Assembly: GCF_003259365.1 (NCBI RefSeq)
Contig: NZ_QLLY01000012.1
Coordinates: forward strand, 67,089 to 131,088
Length of the DNA: 64,000 bases
Direction of reading: 5' to 3'
DNA from: Streptomyces sp. PsTaAH-137
Lineage (GTDB): Bacteria; Actinomycetota; Actinomycetes; Streptomycetales; Streptomycetaceae
The position numbers and the translations under genes were made by a program. This document shows positions 54,669 through 62,585 of the stretch, in pieces (position 1 is the stretch's first letter; each line of letters starts with the position of its first letter). The notes under the pieces were generated by a model, which saw only the letters and a list, made by a program, of their open reading frames with translations, was not told the origin of the DNA and ran no database searches.

Positions 54669-55453
54669 GACGTACGGCCCCGGGAGTCGAAGTCCTTCAT
54701 GCGGTCCAGGACGGCGTCGGCGGTCGGCCGGAGCATCTCGTCGACGATGCGGCCGTCGGCCAGGTACAGGACGCGGTCGGCGTAGGCGGCGGCGACGGGG
54801 TCGTGGGTGACCATCACGATGGTCTGGCCGAGCTCGTCGACGGAGCGGCGCAGGAAGCCGAGCACCTCGGCGCCGGCCCGCGAGTCGAGGTTTCCGGTCG
54901 GCTCGTCGCCGAAGATGATCTCGGGGCGGGCGGCCAGCGCCCGTGCCACGGCGACGCGTTGCTGCTGGCCGCCGGAGAGCTGGGCGGGCCGGTGCTTGAG
55001 CCGCCCGGCGAGGCCGACGGTCTCCACGACCCGGTCCAGCCACGCGCGGTCCGGCCTGCGGCCCGCGATGTCCATCGGGAGCGTGATGTTCTCCAGCGCG
55101 TTCAGCGTCGGGAGCAGGTTGAACGCCTGGAAGATGAAGCCGATTCGGTCCCGGCGCAGCTGCGTCAGCTTCTTGTCCTTGAGGCCGGTGATCTCGGTCT
55201 CGTCCAGGTAGATCTGGCCGCCGGTCACGGTGTCGAGCCCGGCGAGGCAGTGCATCAGCGTGGACTTGCCGGAGCCCGACGGGCCCATGATCGCGGTGAA
55301 CTGGCCCCGCGCGATGTCCACGTCGACGTGGTCGAGCGCGACGACACGGGTCTCCCCGGACCCGTACGCCTTCACGACCTGCCGCGCCCTCGCGGCCACG
55401 GCCGTTCGCCCGCCAGTGCCCCCGGTCCTGGGAATGCTCACAGCCGTTGTCAC
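54665..55453 (-). CDS. MacB/LolD-type ABC exporter ATPase (pair 2)
   Basis: A 262-residue ATPase with Walker A GPSGSGKST, signature LSGGQQQR and IIFGDEPTGNLD. It is nearly identical in large blocks to the ATPase at 17165-17935. Its GTG at 55453 has GGAGAG upstream. The 55454-55746 gap to the divergent MFS gene is rich in short palindromic C/G runs (TACCCCTAGGGGGA at about 55653-55666), probably shared operators. Confidence 0.92.
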   Translation of the reverse strand: MTTAVSIPRTGGTGGRTAVAARARQVVKAYGSGETRVVALDHVDVDIARGQFTAIMGPSGSGKSTLMHCLAGLDTVTGGQIYLDETEITGLKDKKLTQLRRDRIGFIFQAFNLLPTLNALENITLPMDIAGRRPDRAWLDRVVETVGLAGRLKHRPAQLSGGQQQRVAVARALAARPEIIFGDEPTGNLDSRAGAEVLGFLRRSVDELGQTIVMVTHDPVAAAYADRVLYLADGRIVDEMLRPTADAVLDRMKDFDSRGRTS

Positions 55454-55746
55454 GGTTTCTCTCCTATGCCGGATATCGCTGCTCGCGGCGGTCCGCGAGC
55501 ACGGTTCAAGTCTGGTGACGCGGAGCCCCGGACGCCCTGGTGGAAGTCACCGTCTTTCCCGGGGGAAAACCCCACCCCTCGACGGTAGGAAGAACCCCCG
55601 CCCCGCTCGTCCTCCACCGGGACGAACCGCCCCCCGTCCGCTCTACGGAGGTACCCCTAGGGGGAGTCCACCCCTCGGTGGAGCCCTACTCAGGGTCGGC
55701 TCCACCCGCATAAGCTCCTGCCCGGAGATACGTGCAGGGGGAACGC

Positions 55747-57222
55747 ATGCCGGAGAAGAAGACCGCGGTGGTCGCCGCGCTGATGATGTCGATGGCGCTG
55801 GCCGCGCTCGACTCCACGATCGTCTCCACGGCGGTGCCGCAGATCGTCGGGGACCTCGGCGGCTTCTCCGTCTTCTCCTGGCTGTTCTCCGGCTATCTGC
55901 TCGCGGTGACGGTGACGCTGCCCGTGTACGGCAAGCTGTCGGACACCCTGGGCCGCAAGCCGGTCCTGATCGCGGGCAGCGTGCTGTTCCTGCTCGGGTC
56001 GCTGCTGTGCGCGAGCGCCTGGAACATGGCCGCGCTCATCGCGTTCCGGGTCGTCCAGGGTCTGGGCGGCGGCGCGATCCAGGGCACGGTCCAGACGCTG
56101 GCCGCCGATCTCTACCCCCTCGAACAACGCCCCAAGATCCAGGCCAAGTTGTCGACGGTGTGGGCGACGTCGTCCGTCCTCGGCCCGGCGCTCGGCGGGC
56201 TCCTCGCGTCCACGGCGGGCTGGCGCTGGATCTTCCTGATCAACCTGCCGATCGGCGCGGTCGCGCTGTTCCTCGTGGCACGGCATTTGCACGAGCCGGC
56301 CCGGGAGGCCGCGCCGCGCCCGCGCGTCGACTGGGCGGGGGCGCTCGCGGTGTTCGCGGCGGGCGGGGTGCTGCTGACCTGGCTGGTGCAGGGCGGGGTC
56401 GCGTGGGCGTGGGGCTCGGGTGCCTCGATCGCCCTGCTCTGTACGGGCGTCGCGCTGATCGGCGCGGTCGTGCTGATCGAGCGCAGGGCCGCGGAGCCGA
56501 TCCTGCCCGGGTGGGTGTGGCGGCGGCGCACCATCGCCGCGGTCAATCTGGCGCTGTGCGCGATGGGGCTGCTGATGGTGGCGCCGACGACGTTCCTGCC
56601 CACGTACGCGCAGTCGGTGCTCGGCCTGTCCCCGACCGCCGCCGGGTTCGTGCTCTCGGTGATGACGCTGAGCTGGCCGGTGTCGGCGGCGCTCAGCCAG
56701 CACGTGTACCGCAGGATCGGGTTCCGGGACACGGCGCTGATCGGGATGACGGCGGCGCTCGGGCTGCTGATCGCGTTCCCGCTGCTGCCGTTCCCCGGCG
56801 CGGTCTGGCAGCCCACGCTGCTGAGTCTGCTGCTCGGGGCCGCGCTCGGGCTGTTCCAGCTGCCGCTCATCATCGGGGTGCAGTCCACCGTCGGCTGGGC
56901 CGAGCGCGGCACCGCCACCGCGTCGATCCTCTTCTACCGGCAGATCGGGCAGACCGTCGGCGCGGCCGTGTTCGGCGCCGTCGCCAACGGGGTGATCTCG
57001 CACCGGCTCGGCGCCGGGGCCGATCTCGACTCGGTGGCGCGGGACACCGGTGCGGAGCCGGTGCGGCGGGCCATCGACGCGGCTGTCGACGCCGTGTACA
57101 TCGGCGCGGCCTGCGCGGCGGCGGTGGCCCTGACCGTCCTTATCACCCTGGCCCCACGCCGCTTCCCGGTCCTGCCCACCCAGCCGTCCCCCCAGCCGAA
57201 GCCGGCCCGCGCCCCCAAGTAG
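55747..57222 (+). CDS. DHA2-family (EmrB/QacA) drug/proton antiporter
   Basis: A 491-residue major facilitator with about 14 helices. The first helix carries ALAALDSTIVSTAVPQIVGDL (motif D1), PVYGKLSDTLGRKPVLIAG is motif A, and the helix 5 motif C-like LGPALGGLLASTAGWRWIFLINLPIG is typical of EmrB/QacA efflux pumps. It is divergent from ABC exporter 2, so the two may share a regulator. The ATG at 55747 has a GGGGGA just upstream. It is followed by repeat copy C. Confidence 0.92.
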   Translation: MPEKKTAVVAALMMSMALAALDSTIVSTAVPQIVGDLGGFSVFSWLFSGYLLAVTVTLPVYGKLSDTLGRKPVLIAGSVLFLLGSLLCASAWNMAALIAFRVVQGLGGGAIQGTVQTLAADLYPLEQRPKIQAKLSTVWATSSVLGPALGGLLASTAGWRWIFLINLPIGAVALFLVARHLHEPAREAAPRPRVDWAGALAVFAAGGVLLTWLVQGGVAWAWGSGASIALLCTGVALIGAVVLIERRAAEPILPGWVWRRRTIAAVNLALCAMGLLMVAPTTFLPTYAQSVLGLSPTAAGFVLSVMTLSWPVSAALSQHVYRRIGFRDTALIGMTAALGLLIAFPLLPFPGAVWQPTLLSLLLGAALGLFQLPLIIGVQSTVGWAERGTATASILFYRQIGQTVGAAVFGAVANGVISHRLGAGADLDSVARDTGAEPVRRAIDAAVDAVYIGAACAAAVALTVLITLAPRRFPVLPTQPSPQPKPARAPK

Positions 57223-57240
57223 TCATCCACCTGCGGCCCG

Positions 57241-57420
57241 GTGGCCGCTTCTCGCGCAGTTCCCCGCGCCCCTGAAACGAGCTCCGCTCGCTCAGGGGCG
57301 CCGATGAGATGCCGCACGAAGTGCGCATCTCAGGGGCGCGGGGAACTGCGCGAGAAGCGGCCACCGGGCCGCACCCGAAGAACAACCCAGGGGCGCGGGG
57401 AACTGCGCGACCAGCCACGA
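57241..57420. repeat. Inverted-repeat element (copy C)
   Basis: A forward core at 57253-57273 and inverted cores at 57332-57352 and 57389-57409, with the nested TGAGATG...CATCTCA hairpin at about 57304-57332. The layout matches copies A and B. It lies after the MFS gene and before the DUF485 gene; the rest of the 57223-57579 gap shows no gene. Confidence 0.8.
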
Positions 57421-57579
57421 CGGTGGCGCACCCGAACGACGACCCGGAGGCGCGGCCCGACGCCCGGTTCCGGCAAAGCGGCCCCCAAGTCACCTACCTA
57501 CGAGTAACGTTCCGGCTCCCCACGAACTCCCTGCGGACCGCCCGTCCCCGGCGGCCCCGAGCCAGGCAAGGAGACCGGG

Positions 57580-57930
57580 ATGCCGTACCGACCGCCCCAG
57601 GCACACACCCACCGCCTCCCCCGACACCCCGACCTGCCCCCACCCTCCGGCCCCACCGGCGACCTGAGACTGCTGCGCACCGCCTACCGCTGGCAGCGCC
57701 GCGTCGCCACGCTCACCGCGCTCGGCTACTTCACGCTCTTCCTGCTCCTGTCGGCGTTCGCGCCCGGCCTGATGAACCGCTCCGTCACCGGCGGCCTCTC
57801 CTCGGGCCTGCTCATAGGGCTGCTCCAACTCCCCGTCACCTGCGTGGCGCTGATCCTCTACGAGCGCACGGCCCGCCGCCGCGTCGACCCGCTGGCCCAC
57901 CGCCTGCGCCGCATCGGCGGCCGCAGGTGA
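57580..57930 (+). CDS. DUF485-family small membrane protein
   Basis: A 116-residue protein with two membrane helices (ALGYFTLFLLLSAFAPGLM and LSSGLLIGLLQLPVTCVALILYERTARRR). It resembles DUF485 proteins, which are almost always encoded just before an acetate-type sodium symporter, as here. Probably an accessory subunit. It overlaps the symporter by 4 bp (GTGA). Confidence 0.82.
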   Translation: MPYRPPQAHTHRLPRHPDLPPPSGPTGDLRLLRTAYRWQRRVATLTALGYFTLFLLLSAFAPGLMNRSVTGGLSSGLLIGLLQLPVTCVALILYERTARRRVDPLAHRLRRIGGRR

Positions 57931-59564
57931 ACCGGCTGGTGGACTCGTCGGCCGAGTCCATGTCACTGGCCGCGTTCACGGCGGTGGCGACGGCCACGCT
58001 GCTGCTCTGCATCGTCACCAGCCCCGAGCGCGACGACCTGGAGGAGTTCTACACGGGCTTCGGCCGGCTGACGCCGATGCGCAACGGGCTCGCGATCGCC
58101 GGCGACTACATCTCGGCGGCGACCGTCCTGACCACCACCGGCATCATCGCGCTGGTCGGCTACGACGGCGTGGTCCTGGCCCTCAGCACCGCGCTCTCGC
58201 TGATGCTGCTGATGTTCCTGCTGGCCGAACCGCTGCGCAACGCGGGCCTGTTCACCATGGGCGACGTCCTCGCGCGCCGGATGCCGGGCCGGGCGGCCCG
58301 CATGGCGGCCTGCGCGGTGACCCTGGCCGCGCTCATCCCGCTCATGCTGGTCCAGCTGGCGGGCGCGGGCGACCTGCTGGCGTTCCTGCTCGGCTTCAGC
58401 AACCAGACGTTCAAGACCGTCTGCGTGATCGGCGTCGGCGGCCTCATGATCAGCTACGCGGCGATCGGCGGCATGAAGGGCACCGCCGTCATCCAGATCT
58501 TCAAGATCGTGATGCTGCTCGGCTCTGGCATCGCCGTCGCGGCGGTGATCCTGCACCGCTTCGACTGGGACCCGGGCGCCCTGCTCGCCCAGGCGGCGGC
58601 CCGCAGCGGCGCGGGCCGCGCCTACCTCACCTCGGGCCTGCAGTTCACCGGCGGCAGCTTCCCCCGCCTGGACATGATCAGCTCGGAGCTGACCGTGGTG
58701 CTCGGCGGCGCCGCGCTCCCGCACGTCACGATGCGCATGTACACGGCGCGCAACGCCCGCGAGGTGCGCCGCTCGATGTCCTGGGCGGTCTCCGCGGTCG
58801 GCGTCTTCGTACTGGTCATCGCGGTGCTCGGGGTCGGCGCGGCGGCCCTGGTGGGACGTACGGGAATCGTGTCGGCCAGCGCGCAGGGCAACACGGCGTT
58901 CCTGCTCGGGGCGCGCGCGGCGTTCGGCGCGACGCTGTCGACGGCGGAGGCCCTGCTGTTCACGGCGGTCACCACGGCCATCTTCCTGACGCTGCTGGCC
59001 TCGGTGGCGGGCATGATCCTGGCCTGCGCCAACTCGCTGGCCCACGACGTGTTCGCGTACGGCAGGAAGCAGCCGACCCCGCGCAAGGAGCTGAAGACGG
59101 CCCGGATCTCGGCGCTCGCCGTCGGCGTCCCCGCCATCCTCCTGGCGACCCTGGTCCAGCACCGCAACCTCCAGCCGCTGTCCACCCTCTCCTTCTGTCT
59201 GGGCGCCTCCGCCCTGGCCCCCGCCCTGATCTACAGCCTCTTCTGGCGCCGCTACACGCGTGCGGGCCTGCTGTGGACGCTCCTCGGCGGCACCGCGGCC
59301 TGCCTGACCCTGATGACGGGCACCAACCTGGTCTCGGGGAGTGCGGTGTCGGCGTTCCCGGGCCACGACTTCAACTGGTTCCCGTTCACGACCACCGGCA
59401 TCGTCTCGATCCCCCTGGGCTTCCTGTTCGGCTGGCTGGGCACCGTACTCACCTCCCCGAAGAAGGCGGCACAGCAGCAGCGGCAGTACGAGGCCGTGGA
59501 GGGCTGGATCCTGGCGGGGGCGAGCCGGCCGGTGCCGGGCCCGGACCGGCGCTCCGCCAACTGA
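57927..59564 (+). CDS. Sodium:solute symporter, ActP/MctC-like
   Basis: A 545-residue SSS-family transporter with about 13 helices. The N-terminal FYTGFGRLTPMRNGLAIAGDYISAATVLTTTGIIALVGYDGVV is characteristic of acetate/monocarboxylate permeases, as are SYAAIGGMKGTAVIQIFKIVML and the loop GLQFTGGSFPRLDMISSELTVVLGGAALPHVTMRMYT. The likely substrate is acetate, propionate or pyruvate. The GTG at 57927 overlaps the DUF485 stop. Confidence 0.9.
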   Translation: MNRLVDSSAESMSLAAFTAVATATLLLCIVTSPERDDLEEFYTGFGRLTPMRNGLAIAGDYISAATVLTTTGIIALVGYDGVVLALSTALSLMLLMFLLAEPLRNAGLFTMGDVLARRMPGRAARMAACAVTLAALIPLMLVQLAGAGDLLAFLLGFSNQTFKTVCVIGVGGLMISYAAIGGMKGTAVIQIFKIVMLLGSGIAVAAVILHRFDWDPGALLAQAAARSGAGRAYLTSGLQFTGGSFPRLDMISSELTVVLGGAALPHVTMRMYTARNAREVRRSMSWAVSAVGVFVLVIAVLGVGAAALVGRTGIVSASAQGNTAFLLGARAAFGATLSTAEALLFTAVTTAIFLTLLASVAGMILACANSLAHDVFAYGRKQPTPRKELKTARISALAVGVPAILLATLVQHRNLQPLSTLSFCLGASALAPALIYSLFWRRYTRAGLLWTLLGGTAACLTLMTGTNLVSGSAVSAFPGHDFNWFPFTTTGIVSIPLGFLFGWLGTVLTSPKKAAQQQRQYEAVEGWILAGASRPVPGPDRRSAN

Positions 59565-59674
59565 CCAATTCTTCGCACCGGTTGAATGTTTCCGCAGTCA
59601 GCGTTTGCCCTACCGTTGCCGTCCCCGAACTAGCGTGCGGAGCTGGTGTTTCGCTGTCGCCGGGCGGGGGCGCT

Positions 59675-60400
59675 GTGGCTATTGAGCTGCCTGAAGAAGT
59701 CGTTTCCTTTCTCCAGTTCATCGGGGTGAACTGGCCGAACGTGAATGAGGACAAGGTCCGTGAGTTCGCGTCCCACGTACGGGACTTCGCGGAGAAGCTG
59801 GACGAGACGCACCAGGATTCCTCGGCGACCCTGACGAAGATGGCCGACGTGTACCAGGGCGCCTCCTACGAGGCGCTGCTGGCGAAGTGGGCGCAGCTCT
59901 CCTCCGACCACATGTCCGAGCTGCTCAACGCCTGCCACGCGGTGGCGACCGCGCTGGACGTGGCGGCGGACGTCATCGTCGGCATGAAGACCGAGGCGAT
60001 CGCCGAACTGGTGTTGCTGGCCGCGTCGTTCGTGGCCGATCAGGCGGCGGCGGTGGCGACGCTCGGGCTCGCGGAGGCGGCCGAGGTGCTGATCGTGGAG
60101 GCCGCGGAGAAGCTGATGGACTTCCTGGAGCAGCAGCTCGAGCAGTACATCATCGGGCAGGTCATCGAGGCGGCGGTGGAGCCGCTGGTGGAGACGGTCG
60201 GCCGGGCGGTCGCCGGTCTTGTCTTCCGGGCGGCGGAGTCGGCGGCGGGCGTCTCCGCGGGAGCGAGCGCGGGGACCGGTTTCTCCATCGACCCGGAACA
60301 GGTGCACGCGCGCGCGGAGTTGATGCACGGTCACGCGGAGAAGGTCGCCGCCCACGCCGAGGAGTTCACGGCCCGGCTGTCGGGGGTGACCTTCGAGTGA
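59675..60400 (+). CDS. CpnT-like WXG100-domain protein, first gene of the toxin locus
   Basis: A 241-residue helical protein. Its start (PEEVVSFLQFIGVNWPNVNEDKVREFASHVRDFAEKL) matches the WXG100-like N-terminal domain of CpnT-type proteins, which directs export by type VII/ESX-like routes. The W-x-G turn is replaced by YQGASYEALL. A long Ala/Glu-rich amphipathic to hydrophobic middle (about 105-200) follows. It has no toxin domain of its own, but its stop overlaps the next gene (GTGA), so the two ORFs form a split polymorphic toxin. The GTG at 59675 follows a G-rich site. Confidence 0.75.
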   Translation: MAIELPEEVVSFLQFIGVNWPNVNEDKVREFASHVRDFAEKLDETHQDSSATLTKMADVYQGASYEALLAKWAQLSSDHMSELLNACHAVATALDVAADVIVGMKTEAIAELVLLAASFVADQAAAVATLGLAEAAEVLIVEAAEKLMDFLEQQLEQYIIGQVIEAAVEPLVETVGRAVAGLVFRAAESAAGVSAGASAGTGFSIDPEQVHARAELMHGHAEKVAAHAEEFTARLSGVTFE

Positions 60401-61227
60401 CGAACCAGATCGTCAAGGCCCTGGAGCACGCCGCGCAGCGCACGGGCAAGGCCGTCGGGGAGGACGTCGGCAAGGCCGTCAAGGACCTCTACCACGACAC
60501 CGGGAAGCGGCTGAAGAGGGTCGCGGACAACCATGCGGAGAACGACGCGAAGCACGCGGCGGAGCTGGAGCGGCTCGCCAAGCGCCCGCGGACCGAGTCG
60601 ACGCCCGTCTACCACATGGCCGACGACGGAAGCATCCGCCGCCTCAACCCCGACCGCACCCACTCGGAGCTGACCGACGCCGACCGCGCGAAGCTCGGGC
60701 TCGACAGTTCCTCGATGGGGCGCCCGAGACCGGGTGAACAGCACGCCAAGCTGAAGAACAGGAGCGAGGGCCGCACCGATCCACGGCCGACGGCCTCGTC
60801 GTCGCAGGTCGCGGTGGGCACCACCGATCTCTCCGAGGCCACGCAGCTCGCCCGCCACGCGGACCGCAGTTACGGCACCCGGAACGCGGACGGGGATTTC
60901 ACCAGCAACAACTACGCGTCCGCGCGGGTGACCGGAGCGGACGGCAGCGGGGACTTCGTCCTCGTGGGCCGCAGCAACGGCTTCAGACACTCGGAACGGA
61001 TGATCGGAACACCGTTCCTGAGAGAGGGAGAACCCTCCCGCATAAGAGAACTCTATACAGAGAGGGAACCCTGTAGTACGGGAGCGAATTGCAGTTCATG
61101 GATGGCGGAGAGATTCCCGGGAACGACCGTGACCCACAGCATCGAATACGGCAGCGACGCCGCATCGAGAGCGCGCGGCAATTCCGCCATGAAAACCTAT
61201 CTTGACCAGCTGAAACTGAATAGATAA
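60397..61227 (+). CDS. Polymorphic toxin with C-terminal deaminase domain
   Basis: A 276-residue protein. The N-terminal part is a charged helical adaptor (KALEHAAQRTGKAVGEDVGKAVKDLYHD). The C-terminal 120 residues form a zinc-deaminase domain: His198-Ser-Glu200 (HSERMIG) supplies the H-x-E ligand and proton shuttle, and Pro225-Cys226 with Cys232 (EPCSTGANC) supplies the other ligands. The run LYTEREPC suggests the XOO_2897/SCP1.201-like nucleic-acid deaminase toxins. From about 60990 on, the DNA is AT-richer and uses rare codons (ATA, AGA, ACA), as expected of a recombined toxin tip. The SUKH-4 gene behind it is the likely immunity gene. Confidence 0.82.
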   Translation: MTNQIVKALEHAAQRTGKAVGEDVGKAVKDLYHDTGKRLKRVADNHAENDAKHAAELERLAKRPRTESTPVYHMADDGSIRRLNPDRTHSELTDADRAKLGLDSSSMGRPRPGEQHAKLKNRSEGRTDPRPTASSSQVAVGTTDLSEATQLARHADRSYGTRNADGDFTSNNYASARVTGADGSGDFVLVGRSNGFRHSERMIGTPFLREGEPSRIRELYTEREPCSTGANCSSWMAERFPGTTVTHSIEYGSDAASRARGNSAMKTYLDQLKLNR

Positions 61228-61266
61228 GATGCGACGGATTATCCATTTTTGGCGGGATGAGAGCAC

Positions 61267-61788
61267 ATGAGCAGCAACCTCGATCGCGGCATGCTTGAAG
61301 CCGTTTTCGCCCCGGAAGAGCTGATCACCGCGCCCGAGAGCATTCTCGGTCCCGTGTCGGACGCGGACGCCCGGGAGGTCCTGGGCACGCTGGGCATTCC
61401 GGTCTGGGAGAACCCGTGGTTCGACCTGGACGACGGGATCGGCGAGCGCCTCGAACCGGTCGAGGACGGCTGGATCGCCCTGGGCATGATCCCTTATGAC
61501 GACATCGCGCTCGACCCGAAATCGGGAGAGGTGCACTGCATTCCGCAGGACGGTGAGACCTATCTGCTGAACAGCGATCTGCGCTCCTTCGTGCATTTCC
61601 AGTATCTCCTCAAGCTGGAGAGCCCGAACTACGACTGGGAATCCCACAGGAAAGTGGAGCTGGAGGCGGTTCGGGAGCGCATCCGGGACACGATGAATTC
61701 CATCGATCCGGCCGCTCTGGAGAATCCGGAATCCCGCTGGTTCGACGTGCTCACGTACCTTGTGGATCCTGAACACCACTTCGAGTGA
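61267..61788 (+). CDS. SUKH-4 family immunity protein
   Basis: A 173-residue acidic soluble protein with the SUKH-4 pattern: LGIPVWENPWFDLD, then WIALGMIPYDDIALDPKSGEVHCIPQDGETYLLNSDLRSFVHFQYLL. SUKH proteins bind and neutralise diverse nucleic-acid-targeting toxins. It lies 39 bases after the deaminase toxin and is followed by a second SUKH-4-containing gene, so it is the likely cognate immunity protein. The ATG at 61267 has GAGAG upstream. Confidence 0.82.
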   Translation: MSSNLDRGMLEAVFAPEELITAPESILGPVSDADAREVLGTLGIPVWENPWFDLDDGIGERLEPVEDGWIALGMIPYDDIALDPKSGEVHCIPQDGETYLLNSDLRSFVHFQYLLKLESPNYDWESHRKVELEAVRERIRDTMNSIDPAALENPESRWFDVLTYLVDPEHHFE

Positions 61789-61802
61789 GGAGCGCGGACC
61801 CG

Positions 61803-62585
61803 GTGACTGACGACGGACAGGCGCGGACCTTCGAGCATCCCGGGATCTCCGTGCCGGTGCAGGTCGGCCCCTACTTCATGACGGGCCTCGACGACCCGGT
61901 GATGCTGGGCGAGTACGCCGAATCCGCCGGACTCCGCGTTCCCCGCCAGGAGTGCGCGCCGTGGACGCGGCTCGGCGGCGACGGCGGCTTCGAGCTGTGC
62001 GCCGACCCCGAGGGGGCGGTGTGGGCCGTGCTGCTGGACTTCGACGAGCCGGACCGCTTCGTCAGCTCCTCCGCCGAAGCGTTCGCCGGCGGCCTCGCGG
62101 AGACCCGCGAGGCGCTGCGCGTCATCCTGAGCACGGACCGGCCGCAGGAGGCCTCGGCCGCCTTCGACCGGCTCGGGGAGCGGCTGCGCACCCGGGACCC
62201 GCGGGCCTTCGCCGAGCGCGAGAGCTGGTGGCCCCTGGTGCTCGACGACATCCACGACACCGCCGCCGCGGCCTCGTACGCGGCGTTCGAGTACGTCGAC
62301 GGCATGGGCGCCAAGCAGATCGTCACCCAGTCCGGCGGCATCGCCCTGCACCCCGAGGAGCGGCTGTGGAACACGCTGCGCGCGGCCGGTGTCGAGCCGG
62401 ACCAGGTCCTGCGCATCCACACCGATCTGGCCCCCTGCTTCCTGCCCGGCCACTACTGCTCCCTGTGGATGGCGCAGACGTTCCCGGACGCGCAGCTGAC
62501 GCACCACTTCCCCTACGGCGAATCGGCCGCCTCCCGCGCCGAGGGCATCCGGCTGCTCGGCGAGACCGCGGAGGCGGGCCGGTGA
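61803..62585 (+). CDS. SUKH-4-like / deaminase-like fusion protein
   Basis: A 260-residue protein. Residues about 8-105 resemble a SUKH-4 domain (VPVQVGPYFMTG, WTRLGGDGGFELCADPEGAVWAV, DRFVSSSAEAFAGGL). Residues about 150-255 resemble the deaminase domain of the toxin two genes upstream: His183-Pro-Glu185, then Pro-Cys212 and Cys219 in APCFLPGHYC. The following run SLWMAQTFPDAQLTHHFPYG aligns with the toxin's SSWMAERFPGTTVTHSIEYG. An immunity-type and a toxin-type domain thus appear in one chain. The GTG at 61803 has AGGAG 10 bases upstream; a GTG at 61785 overlaps the previous stop. It overlaps the next gene by 4 bp. Confidence 0.75.
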   Translation: MTDDGQARTFEHPGISVPVQVGPYFMTGLDDPVMLGEYAESAGLRVPRQECAPWTRLGGDGGFELCADPEGAVWAVLLDFDEPDRFVSSSAEAFAGGLAETREALRVILSTDRPQEASAAFDRLGERLRTRDPRAFAERESWWPLVLDDIHDTAAAASYAAFEYVDGMGAKQIVTQSGGIALHPEERLWNTLRAAGVEPDQVLRIHTDLAPCFLPGHYCSLWMAQTFPDAQLTHHFPYGESAASRAEGIRLLGETAEAGR

